From positions 186,001 to 250,000 of the forward strand of contig NZ_CAJYTI010000020.1 of NCBI RefSeq assembly GCF_913777625.1: a stretch of 64,000 nt of DNA, in the 5' to 3' direction. Shown here piece after piece: positions 1-7,220 of this stretch. Each line of letters starts with the position of its first letter. Positions within the stretch are counted from its first letter, which is position 1. A program made the translations under genes and the position numbers. The notes beneath the pieces are model-generated. The model did no database searches. It was not told where the DNA came from and saw nothing but the letters and a program-made list of their open reading frames with translations. This stretch comes from an uncultured Sphingomonas sp. (GTDB taxonomy: Bacteria > Pseudomonadota > Alphaproteobacteria > Sphingomonadales > Sphingomonadaceae).

Positions 1-315
1 TATTACTCGAAGGTCTATGCGCTGGAATCCACCCCGGGCAACAGCAGCCTGAAGGGCGCGGACCTGCAGGTGCCGGTCAACGCCGCCTTCATCACCGATC
101 TGGAAGTCGGCGCGAAGATCACCGGTGGCCTGAAGCTTTCGGTCGGCGCGAACAACCTGTTCAACCATTATCCGACCCAGCGATCCTACGACTATATCCG
201 CTCGGCCCAGCTCGCTTCCGGATCGCGCGGCTATTCGTCGAACGTCTATCCGTCGATCTCTCCGTACGGGATCAACGGCGGCTATTATTACGGCCGGATC
301 AGTCTGAAATTCTAA
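1..315 (+). CDS. TonB-dependent receptor, C-terminal fragment (5' end outside window)
   Basis: The reading frame is open from base 1 to a TAA at 313-315, so this is the last about 104 residues of a larger gene. The segment shows alternating beta-barrel strands (for example GLKLSVGANNLFNHYP, a typical TonB receptor signature near the C-terminus) and ends in the aromatic residue F (ISLKF), as outer-membrane barrels do for BAM recognition. The family imports siderophores, glycans or other large substrates across the outer membrane. The substrate cannot be told from this fragment. A GC-rich hairpin follows the stop codon. Confidence 0.8.
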   Translation, partial: YYSKVYALESTPGNSSLKGADLQVPVNAAFITDLEVGAKITGGLKLSVGANNLFNHYPTQRSYDYIRSAQLASGSRGYSSNVYPSISPYGINGGYYYGRISLKF

Positions 316-322
316 TCCACCT

Positions 323-350
323 GCCGGCCGGGGGACATTCTCCGGCCGGC
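323..350 (+). terminator. Hairpin after the TonB receptor
   Basis: Arms GCCGGCCGG (323-331) and CCGGCCGGC (342-350) pair perfectly around a 10-nt loop and are followed by CTGTTCTTG, a weak T-rich stretch. The position just after the stop codon suggests a transcription terminator for the receptor. The U-tract is poor, so efficiency is uncertain. Confidence 0.5.
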
Positions 351-381
351 CTGTTCTTGCAAGAACATAAGCTCGGGAGTG

Positions 382-1218
382 ATGCACTTGCTTTCATCAT
401 CGATGGACTGGCTGATCCCGCTCGTGGGGCTGCTGGCCGCTGGGCTCGCCGCCGGTTTTGCCGGCGGCGTGTTTGGCATAGGCGGCGGCTTCGTCGTGGT
501 CCCCGCCCTGCTCGTCATGCTGCCGCTGCTCGGCGGCGAGCATAGCCAATATGCCCATGTCGCGATCGGCACCTCCGCCGCGACGATCATCATCACCTCG
601 ATCCGCGCGGTGATGAGCCATCACAAGCGCGGATCGGTCGATTTCGAGATCCTCAAGACCTGGGCGCCCTGGGTGGTGCTGGGCGACGGCGTCGGCGTGC
701 TGCTCGCCAGCCATGTCGATGGCCGCGTCCTCACCCTGGTGTTCGCCAGCGGCGTGCTGCTGATGTCGATCAACTTCCTGGTGCCGCGCCTCGGCAACAA
801 GGTGATCAGCGACCAGATGCCGATGGGCGTCACCCGCGTCGCCATCGCCGGGGGGCTGGGCACCTTCTCCTCGCTGCTCGGCATCGGCGGCGGCACGATC
901 GCGATCATGGTGATGACGCTGTGCGGCCGCTCGATCCACCGCGCGGTGGGCACCGCCAGCGGCATCGGGACGCTGATCGCCGTGCCCAGCGCGATCGGCT
1001 TCGCGATCATCGGCTTGCGCGAGCCGGGGCTGCCCTGGGGCTCGCTCGGCTTCGTCAACCTGCCGGCGACGGTGGCCATCGCCTCGATGTCGATGCTCAC
1101 CGCGCCGCTCGGGGTCGCAGCCGCCCACTCCCTACAACCGGCCATGCTGAAGCGGGTATTCGGCATTTACCTCATCGTCATCGCACTCGTGATGTTCCAT
1201 AACGCGCTGAAGTTCTGA
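382..1218 (+). CDS. TauE/SafE-family sulfite/anion exporter
   Basis: About 278 residues, the usual length for TauE/SafE (TSUP) inner-membrane permeases. It has 7-8 hydrophobic helices arranged as an internal repeat: the signature GGVFGIGGGFVVVP near residue 27 recurs as SLLGIGGGTIAI near residue 170. The family moves sulfite, sulfoacetate or related organosulfur anions; the substrate is not determined here. GTG at 379 is also possible; I prefer ATG 382, though its SD-like GGGAG is very close, and ATG 403 cannot be excluded. The stop TGA overlaps an ATG (1216-1220) in front of the aminotransferase, so the two genes may be co-transcribed. Confidence 0.82.
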   Translation: MHLLSSSMDWLIPLVGLLAAGLAAGFAGGVFGIGGGFVVVPALLVMLPLLGGEHSQYAHVAIGTSAATIIITSIRAVMSHHKRGSVDFEILKTWAPWVVLGDGVGVLLASHVDGRVLTLVFASGVLLMSINFLVPRLGNKVISDQMPMGVTRVAIAGGLGTFSSLLGIGGGTIAIMVMTLCGRSIHRAVGTASGIGTLIAVPSAIGFAIIGLREPGLPWGSLGFVNLPATVAIASMSMLTAPLGVAAAHSLQPAMLKRVFGIYLIVIALVMFHNALKF

Positions 1219-1253
1219 TGCGCGTCTTCGACCAAAACAGGGAGACCCTCGAC

Positions 1254-2423
1254 ATGACCATCCTCGAAGCCCTCAAGACGCCCGAAGTAACCGAGGACCT
1301 GCGCGGCCGCGGCTATTCGCGCCGCGACATGGGTCGCATCGCCGCGCTGCTGGGCGGCACCGTGGCGCTCGGCCGCGCCGCGCCCGCGCTCGCCCAGCAA
1401 TCGGCCAAGGCAGTCGTCGGCGCGGTGCGCATCGGATCGAACGAATGCTGGACGGGGCCGCTGCCGGCCGGCGCCGCGGCGGCGATGAAGATCGTCACCG
1501 AGGGCAATCGCTACGAGCCTGACAACGAGCATGAGAAGCTGTTTGCAGCCGTCTCGGCGGTGGAGGGGCTGCCCGCCAGCCATATCCGCGCCTGGCCGGG
1601 TTCGAGCGACCCGCTCAACCGCGTCGCCGTCACCTTCGCCTCGCCCAGCCGCGGCATCGTCACCGCCGATCCCACCTATGAGCAGATCTGGCGCACCGGC
1701 GCCTGGCTCGGCGCCAAGGTCACCAAGGCGCCGCTCGGCCCCGACTATCAGCACGACGTCAAGGCGATGCTCGCCGCCGACCCCAAGGCGGGGCTGTATT
1801 ATGTCTGCTCGCCCAACAACCCGACCGGCACGCTGACGCCGATCGAGGACATCGTCTGGCTCGCCGAGAACAAGCCCAAGGACGCCGTGCTCGTCGTCGA
1901 CGAAGCCTATATCCACTTTGCCGGCACGCCCAACGCCGCCAAGCTGGTGGCGACCCGCGACGACGTGCTGGTGATGCGCACCTTCTCCAAGCTGTTCGGC
2001 ATGGCGGGCATGCGGCTGGGCCTCACTTTCGCGGCGCCGTCGCTGCACGAGAAGATGATGCGCTATGACGGCTTCCAGGTGAGCAACATGCTGCCGATGA
2101 CGGCAGTCGCCTGCGGCACCGCCTCGCTGCCGCTCGCCGCGGACATCAAGGCCCGGCGCGAGGAGATGATCGCGGTGCGCGAAAAGACCATCGCGCATAT
2201 CCAGAGCCGCGGCCTCAAGGTGCTGCCGGGCAGCCATGCCAACATGTTCATGGTCGACTGGAAGACCAAGACGCCCAAGCAGATGATGGAGGCCCTGCTC
2301 GCCCAGAACGTCCAGATCGGCCGTTCCTGGTCAGCCTATCCCACCATGTCGCGGGTGACCGTCGGCTCGGCCGAGGACATGGAGAAGTTCCGGATCGCGC
2401 TCGACAAGATCCTGATGGCGTAA
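1254..2423 (+). CDS. Tat-signal PLP-dependent aminotransferase (HisC-like, class I/II fold)
   Basis: A 389-residue fold-type I aminotransferase. Visible motifs are SPNNPTGT (cofactor loop), VVDEAYIHF (Asp contacting the pyridine nitrogen) and RTFSKLFGMAGMRLG, whose Lys forms the Schiff base. It most resembles histidinol-phosphate aminotransferase-like enzymes, but the amino-acid substrate is unknown. The N-terminus has a twin-arginine motif (YSRRDMGRIAALLGG, residues about 21-35) followed by a hydrophobic stretch ending APALA-Q, so the protein is probably exported folded with PLP bound. ATG 1254 is chosen over ATG 1218 because AGGGAG lies 9 nt upstream. It probably forms an operon with the TauE gene. 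Confidence 0.82.
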   Translation: MTILEALKTPEVTEDLRGRGYSRRDMGRIAALLGGTVALGRAAPALAQQSAKAVVGAVRIGSNECWTGPLPAGAAAAMKIVTEGNRYEPDNEHEKLFAAVSAVEGLPASHIRAWPGSSDPLNRVAVTFASPSRGIVTADPTYEQIWRTGAWLGAKVTKAPLGPDYQHDVKAMLAADPKAGLYYVCSPNNPTGTLTPIEDIVWLAENKPKDAVLVVDEAYIHFAGTPNAAKLVATRDDVLVMRTFSKLFGMAGMRLGLTFAAPSLHEKMMRYDGFQVSNMLPMTAVACGTASLPLAADIKARREEMIAVREKTIAHIQSRGLKVLPGSHANMFMVDWKTKTPKQMMEALLAQNVQIGRSWSAYPTMSRVTVGSAEDMEKFRIALDKILMA

Positions 2424-2454
2424 CATCGAAGGGATGGCGGCCTGCCGCAGAGGT

Positions 2455-2551
2455 CGTCATCCCCGCGTAGGCGGGGATCCCATTCGCGCTGTAGCGTCGG
2501 TTCTTTTCTCCAGCGTAGAGGGCAATGGATTCCCGCCTTCGCGGGAATGAC
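2455..2551. repeat. REP-like intergenic dyad pair (copy 1)
   Basis: Two inverted CCCCGC-type dyads, 2455-2479 (core CCCCGCGTAGGCGGGG) and 2527-2551 (core TCCCGCCTTCGCGGGA), face each other with GTCAT and ATGAC at the outer ends and about 47 bp between them. The same architecture recurs at 14322-14415. This is the common dispersed repeat of sphingomonad intergenic regions. Here it lies between two convergent genes and could serve as a bidirectional terminator. Confidence 0.75.
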
Positions 2552-2596
2552 GGCGTATTTTGGACTGGCGTTTTCAAGACTGGCGCGGACGCCGCA

Positions 2597-3775
2597 TCAC
2601 CCCCGCGCGACGATCGGCAGCGTCGCCTCGAAGCGCGCGCCCTCGCCGCCCTCCCCCAGCACCAGATCGCCGCCATGGGCGAGCAGGATCTGCCGGGCGA
2701 GCGCCAGGCCTACGCCGGTCCCCTGTGCCTTGGTGGTGAAGAATGGGCGGAAGATCGCCGCCCGATCCGCCGCAGCCACGCCGGGGCCATTGTCCCACAC
2801 CTGCCACCAGGCGGTATCGGCATCGCGGCCGAGCGCCAGCCCCACCTCTCCGACCTGCCCTGCCACTGCCTCGGCCGCATTCTGGAGCAGTGCCCAGAGC
2901 GCCGCGCTCAGTTGGTCGGCATCGCCGTGCAGGCGCACCGGCGGGCCGTCCGCGAAGGCCAGCGGCAGGTCCGGCCAGCGCGTGGCGAACAGCCGAGCGA
3001 GATCGCCTGCCACCTCGCGCAGATCCATCGGTGCGAAGACCGGCGCCGGCAGCCGGGCCAGCGAGCGATAGGCCTCGCCGAAGCGCTGCAACCCCGCCGC
3101 CCGCCGCGCGACCGTGCCCACCGCGTCGCGCAGCGCCGGCAAAGCGGGCGCTTCGTCCTCCAGCATGTCCGCTGCCGTCCGGCTGAGTGAGGCGATCGGG
3201 GTGAGGGCATTGACGATCTCGTGGCTCAGCACCTGCACCAGATCGCGCAGCGTCGCCGCCTCGGCCGCCTTGAGCTCGGCGTCGATGTCGATCAGCGCCG
3301 CCAGCCGCGTTTCGCCGCCACCCAGTGCCAGATCGCTGGTGGTGAGCGCATAGCTCCGCCCGTCGATCACCACCGTTGCCGCGCGGCTCGACGCATCGCC
3401 GCCGATCGCATCGAGCAGCGGCGCGGGCGGCTCGGCGATCAGGTCGGCCGCGCCGAACAACCGCCGCGCCGCGCGGTTGATCGCATGGAGCCGCCCTTCG
3501 CCGTCGAGCGTGACGATCGGCGCGGGCGAGAGATCGAGCAGCGCGGTCAGCCGCCGCTCGCGATGGGCGGGATCGGGTGCGGGCATGGGCGCTGCCACCG
3601 GCACCAGTTGCGGTCGTCGCGCCTCGACGATGCCGGTGACCACCCCCCAGAGCGCCGCCAGCGCCGAGACCAGCGCACTCGCATAGAGCCCCGCGCCCCA
3701 GGCAACGGCAAACGCCGCGCCGGCGAGCAGCAGCAGTATCCCGCGCAGCAGCGCCGCCCATCCCCTAGAGCCCAT
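2597..3775 (-). CDS. Sensor histidine kinase (NtrY/NtrB-like HATPase)
   Basis: 392 residues. Two hydrophobic segments (about 8-50) anchor the N-terminus. A PAS-like region follows (about 70-165, PIVTLDGEGRLHAINRAARRLFG), then the dimerisation and phosphoacceptor helix with HEIVNALTPIASL (His near residue 188), then an HATPase domain with WDNGPGV, FRPFFTTKAQGTGVGLAL and a C-terminal G-rich strand. It presumably phosphorylates the regulator encoded just upstream; its ATG lies inside the last 11 bp of that gene, so the pair is translationally coupled. The small or absent periplasmic loop suggests sensing within the membrane or cytosol. Confidence 0.88.
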   Translation of the reverse strand: MGSRGWAALLRGILLLLAGAAFAVAWGAGLYASALVSALAALWGVVTGIVEARRPQLVPVAAPMPAPDPAHRERRLTALLDLSPAPIVTLDGEGRLHAINRAARRLFGAADLIAEPPAPLLDAIGGDASSRAATVVIDGRSYALTTSDLALGGGETRLAALIDIDAELKAAEAATLRDLVQVLSHEIVNALTPIASLSRTAADMLEDEAPALPALRDAVGTVARRAAGLQRFGEAYRSLARLPAPVFAPMDLREVAGDLARLFATRWPDLPLAFADGPPVRLHGDADQLSAALWALLQNAAEAVAGQVGEVGLALGRDADTAWWQVWDNGPGVAAADRAAIFRPFFTTKAQGTGVGLALARQILLAHGGDLVLGEGGEGARFEATLPIVARG

Positions 3776-5009
3776 ATTTCGCCATCCGCCGATAGAGTGC
3801 CGCGCGGGTCAGCCCCAGCTCGGCCGCGGCCCGGCTGACATTGAACGCGTGCCGCTTGAGCGCCGCCGCGACCAGCGCCGCCTCGCTGCGATTGAGGTTG
3901 AGGTCGGCCCGGATCGCGCGCGGTTCCAGCGCATCCTCGGGCAAGGCTAATCCAAGCGCGGCGACGTCGATCGCCTCGCCACCGCCGAGCAGTACCGCCC
4001 GCTCGATTGCCTGGCGCAGGCCGTGCACCCCGTCCGGCCAGGGATCGGCGGCGATGGCCCGCGCGGCCTCGTCGCTCAGCGGACGTAGCGGCTGGCCATG
4101 GCGGCCGGCGAACAGCGCGCAGAAATGGCGCGCGAGCTGCAGCGAGTCCCCGCCCCGCCCGGCGAGCGGCGGCAGGTCGATCTCCACGGTGTTGAGCCGG
4201 AAGCGCAGATCGTCGGTCAGCGCCGCGCGCGTCCCCGCCCGGTCTCGCCGGCTGGTGGCGAGCACCCGCAGGCCGCCCAGTCGCCGCGCCAGTTCGGGCT
4301 GGAGCGCAGGGGCAAGCTGGTCCACCGCCTCGATCAGCAAGGTCGCGCCCTCGGCCGCCGCCACCCGCGCCTCGATCGTCGCCAGATCGGCCACCGCAGC
4401 GTCGAGCACCACCAGCGGTCGCTCGGCGCGCGGTGAGGCGCGGTGGAGCATCTGCGCCGCCAGCGTCTTGCCGCTTCCTGCCGGACCGGTGAGCAGTACC
4501 GCCGCCTCGGTCGGCCCCACTCGCGCGATCAGCCCGCGCGCTGCCTCGATCGCGGGCGCTTCGCCGAGCAGCAGCAGCGCCTCTTCCCCTGCCAGCGCCG
4601 GCGCCGCGCTCAGCTTCGCCCGTCGCAGCGCAACCGCGCGTTCCACCGTCGCGAGCAACCGCTCGTTGCTCCACGGCTTGATCACGAAGTCGCTGGCCCC
4701 GCCGCGCATCGCCTGCACCGCCACCGCGATGCCGCTATGGCCGGTGACGACGACCACCACCGCGTTGCGATCGGCGGCGATCAGCCGGTCGAGCATCCGG
4801 AACCCCTCCTCCCCGCTCGTCCGCCCGCGCGCGAAATTGAGGTCGAGCAGGATCGCGTCGACCGGACCTTCGGCCAGCCGCACCCAGGCGGCATCCGGAT
4901 CGGGGGCGCCGAGCACCCGCATCCCCTGCCGCTCCAGCAGCAAGGTCGCCGCGCGAACGATGTCGGGGTCGTCGTCGATGACCAGGATGGTCGGTGATTC
5001 GGGTGGCAC
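3765..5009 (-). CDS. NtrC-like response regulator with degenerate AAA+ domain
   Basis: About 414 residues from GTG 5009. I choose this start because AGGAG lies 11 nt upstream and because the longer GTG 5060 form would place a palindrome inside the gene. Order: receiver domain (ILVIDDDPD, phosphoacceptor in DAILLDLNF, VVTGHSG, FVIKPWS), AAA+ domain (Walker A GPAGSGKT) and a C-terminal Fis-type helix-turn-helix (FNVSRAAAELGLTRAALYRRMAKYGL). The GAFTGA loop needed to contact sigma-54 is absent and the Walker B acidic pair is altered (TLLIEAVDQL). It therefore probably does not drive sigma-54 promoters. Its divergent neighbours form an ABC export operon, its likely target. Confidence 0.85.
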   Translation of the reverse strand: MPPESPTILVIDDDPDIVRAATLLLERQGMRVLGAPDPDAAWVRLAEGPVDAILLDLNFARGRTSGEEGFRMLDRLIAADRNAVVVVVTGHSGIAVAVQAMRGGASDFVIKPWSNERLLATVERAVALRRAKLSAAPALAGEEALLLLGEAPAIEAARGLIARVGPTEAAVLLTGPAGSGKTLAAQMLHRASPRAERPLVVLDAAVADLATIEARVAAAEGATLLIEAVDQLAPALQPELARRLGGLRVLATSRRDRAGTRAALTDDLRFRLNTVEIDLPPLAGRGGDSLQLARHFCALFAGRHGQPLRPLSDEAARAIAADPWPDGVHGLRQAIERAVLLGGGEAIDVAALGLALPEDALEPRAIRADLNLNRSEAALVAAALKRHAFNVSRAAAELGLTRAALYRRMAKYGL

Positions 5010-5030
5010 GCGCTTGACGGCTCCTGGGAA

Positions 5031-5048
5031 GTGTTCGGAATCGGACAC
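5031..5048. promoter_or_regulatory. Candidate response-regulator operator 1
   Basis: GTGTTCGGAATCGGACAC is an inverted repeat (GTGTTCG, 4-nt spacer, CGGACAC; one mismatch). It lies between the divergent regulator/kinase and exporter operons. The half-site TGTTCG/TGTCCG recurs in the perfect palindrome 28 bp further on. Binding by the Fis-type regulator is inferred from position only. Confidence 0.45.
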
Positions 5049-5060
5049 TAGCGTGCACAC

Positions 5061-5075
5061 TGTTCGCGGCGAACA
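5061..5075. promoter_or_regulatory. Candidate response-regulator operator 2
   Basis: TGTTCGCGGCGAACA is a perfect 7-1-7 palindrome. It shares the TGTTCG half-site with the palindrome at 5031-5048. It lies 74 bp upstream of the adaptor start codon (5149), suitable for controlling the exporter operon and for autoregulation. Confidence 0.5.
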
Positions 5076-5148
5076 CCAGCGCTTTCCAAATAGCTGTTCT
5101 ACGTCAGCGCCTTAGGCGCAACCAACGCGGTGCCGTACACTGCCGGAC

Positions 5149-6432
5149 ATGGACACACCCCTTCCTTCCACCAATGGCGCGGCGATGGACCGGCGGATCG
5201 AGCGCCCCCATGCGCGCCGCCGCAAGCTGCTGGTGCGCATCGCGCTCGGCATCGCGGTGGCCGCCGCCGCGCTCGCGCTCTGGTGGTTCCTGCCCAGTTC
5301 GGGCAGCCTCGCCGTAGACGCCGCGACGATCCGCATCGCCCCGGTCACCCGCGCTGCCTTCGCCGATTACGTGCCGCTGCGCGCGCAGGTCGCCCCGCTC
5401 CAGACCGTATACGTCACCGCCGTCAGCGGCGGCCAGGTCGAGGCGCTGCTCGCCAGCGACGGCCAGTCGGTCGCCGCCGGCACGCCGCTCGCCCGGCTCG
5501 CCAACCCGACGCTGGCGCTCGACGTCGCCAGCCGCTCGGCCAATATCGCCGGGCAGCTCAGCTCGATCAGCGGCCAGCGCCTGTCGATCCAGCAGAGCCG
5601 CGAGCAGACCGAGCGCGACATCGCCTCGGCCCGCAACGAACTCGCCAAGGCCGAGGCGCTGCTCCGCCAGAAGCAGATCCTGTTCGACAAGCAGATCGTC
5701 ACCGCCGCCGCCGTCACGCCGCTGCGCGACGAAGTGGCGTATCAGCGCGCGCGCCTCACTGCGCTCACCCGCAGCGCCGCCGAAGCCGGCAAGATGCTCG
5801 CCGACCAGTCCTCGGGCGTCGATGCCACCGCCGGCGAACTGCGCGAGAGCCTCGCCATGACCCGCGCCGGCCTGTCCGCGCTGATGGTGCGGGCCCCCGT
5901 CGCCGGGCGGCTGACCGCCTTCACCCTCCAGCCCGGGCAGATGATCAAGCCCGGCGACACGGTGGGCCAGGTCGATTCCGAACGCGCCTGGAAACTGACG
6001 GCAGATGTCGACCAATTCTATCTCGGCCGCGTCCATACCGGCCTCACCGCCGTCGCCGATCTCGATGGCCGCAGTTTCCCGCTCACCGTGATCAAGGTGC
6101 TGCCACAAGTCACCGAAGGGCGATTTCGCGTCGAGCTCGGCTTCAAGGCCACGCCGCCCGCGGGCCTCAATCGCGGCCAGACGCTCGACGTGCGCCTCAC
6201 CCTCGGCGCCGACCAGCCCGCGGTGGTGGCCCCCGCGGGCGGCTGGCTCGATGCCGGCGGCACCACCGCCTTCGTGCTGACCAGCGACAGCCGCGCCGTG
6301 CGCCGGGCGATCACCACCGGCCGCCGCAATCCCGATCAGGTCGAAGTCACCAGCGGCCTCGCCCCCGGCGACCGCATCGTGACCACGCCGCTGACCACCT
6401 ACGCCGCCTACCAGACCCTGCTCCTCCGATAG
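5149..6432 (+). CDS. HlyD/MacA-type periplasmic adaptor of an ABC exporter
   Basis: 427 residues with one N-terminal membrane helix (about 25-47, after a run of Arg/Lys). The rest is periplasmic: a split biotinyl-lipoyl domain (AQVAPLQTVYVTAVSGGQVEALL and VRAPVAGRLTAFTLQPGQMI), a coiled-coil hairpin between the halves (about 120-235), a beta-barrel, and a C-terminal domain ending EVTSGLAPGDRIVT. Such adaptors link an inner-membrane ABC pump to an outer-membrane channel; no TolC-like gene is present nearby. It is the first gene of the operon, 9 nt before the ATPase gene, and is divergent from the two-component genes. Confidence 0.87.
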   Translation: MDTPLPSTNGAAMDRRIERPHARRRKLLVRIALGIAVAAAALALWWFLPSSGSLAVDAATIRIAPVTRAAFADYVPLRAQVAPLQTVYVTAVSGGQVEALLASDGQSVAAGTPLARLANPTLALDVASRSANIAGQLSSISGQRLSIQQSREQTERDIASARNELAKAEALLRQKQILFDKQIVTAAAVTPLRDEVAYQRARLTALTRSAAEAGKMLADQSSGVDATAGELRESLAMTRAGLSALMVRAPVAGRLTAFTLQPGQMIKPGDTVGQVDSERAWKLTADVDQFYLGRVHTGLTAVADLDGRSFPLTVIKVLPQVTEGRFRVELGFKATPPAGLNRGQTLDVRLTLGADQPAVVAPAGGWLDAGGTTAFVLTSDSRAVRRAITTGRRNPDQVEVTSGLAPGDRIVTTPLTTYAAYQTLLLR

Positions 6433-6441
6433 GAACCCGCC

Positions 6442-7122
6442 ATGATCGAACTCAACGCCATCCACCGCGCCTACCGCTCCGACGAGGTCGAGACCACCGC
6501 GCTCGCCGCGATCGACCTCACCGTCGAGGCGGGCGAATTCCTCGCCATCATGGGCCCTTCGGGCTGCGGCAAGTCGACCCTGCTCAATATCCTCGGCACG
6601 ATCGATCGCCCGACCAGCGGCGCCTATCTGTTCGAGGGCGAGGACATCGCCAAGGTGCCCGAGGCGCAGCTGGCCAAGCTCCGCCGCGATCGGCTGGGCT
6701 TCGTGTTCCAGAGCTTCAACCTGATCGACGAGCTGACCATCGCGGAGAATGTCGCGCTGGCGCTCGCCTATCGCACGATGCCCGCGCGCGAGAAGCGCGA
6801 GCGGGTGGATGCCGCGATGGACCGGGTCGGCATTGCGCATCGCCGCAACCACCATCCGCACCAGCTCTCCGGCGGCCAGCAGCAGCGCGCCGCGATCGCC
6901 CGCGCGATCGTCAGCGAGCCCAGGCTGATCCTCGCGGACGAACCGACCGGCAACCTCGATACCGAGAACGGCGCGCAGGTGATGGACATCCTCACCCGCC
7001 TCAACGCCGACGGCGCGACGATCGTGATGGTCACCCACTCGCCGGCCCATGCCGATATCGCCAAGCGCACGGTGCACATGCTCGACGGGCGGATCCTCTC
7101 TGCGGTGCGGCGGGCGGCGTGA
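6442..7122 (+). CDS. ABC transporter ATPase (MacB/LolD type)
   Basis: 226 residues with all ATPase motifs: Walker A GPSGCGKST (about 39-47), Q-loop in VFQSFN, signature LSGGQQQRAAIARAI, Walker B LILADEPTG and H-loop VTHSP. The sequence belongs to the LolD/MacB/FtsE branch, which pairs with FtsX-type permeases; these transduce force for envelope export rather than translocating through a classical pore. The stop TGA overlaps the GTG of the 33-residue gene that follows. Confidence 0.92.
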   Translation: MIELNAIHRAYRSDEVETTALAAIDLTVEAGEFLAIMGPSGCGKSTLLNILGTIDRPTSGAYLFEGEDIAKVPEAQLAKLRRDRLGFVFQSFNLIDELTIAENVALALAYRTMPAREKRERVDAAMDRVGIAHRRNHHPHQLSGGQQQRAAIARAIVSEPRLILADEPTGNLDTENGAQVMDILTRLNADGATIVMVTHSPAHADIAKRTVHMLDGRILSAVRRAA

Positions 7123-7220
7123 AACTCGATCGCGCGCTGACGGTGCTGGTGCTGCTGCTCCTCGCCGTCGCCCTGCTCCGCCATTTGTCCCAGACCCGTG
7201 AACCGGGAGTGACGCCATGA
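7119..7220 (+). CDS. 33-residue single-span membrane peptide in the ABC operon
   Basis: A small reading frame fits exactly between ATPase and permease. GTG 7119 overlaps the ATPase stop (GTGA), and its own TGA 7218-7220 overlaps the permease ATG (ATGA). The product begins MKLDRALTVLVLLLLAVALL and consists of a short basic N-terminus, one hydrophobic helix (about residues 6-20) and a polar tail. The double overlap, with no intergenic base left, argues that it is translated and coupled. It could be a small accessory subunit of the pump, or a translation-coupling leader that keeps ribosomes on the mRNA. No homologue is recognised. Confidence 0.55.
   Translation: MKLDRALTVLVLLLLAVALLRHLSQTREPGVTP

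Noticed and set aside
5002..5018. TGGCACG...CTTGA resembling a -24/-12 sigma-54 promoter before the exporter operon
   Set aside because: The spacing is wrong for GG-N10-GC and the GC dinucleotide is absent; it also lies at the start codon of the regulator gene.
5104..7218. 704-codon minus-strand frame across the adaptor and ATPase genes
   Set aside because: Composition is typical of an antisense shadow, and the plus strand carries clear HlyD and ABC motifs.
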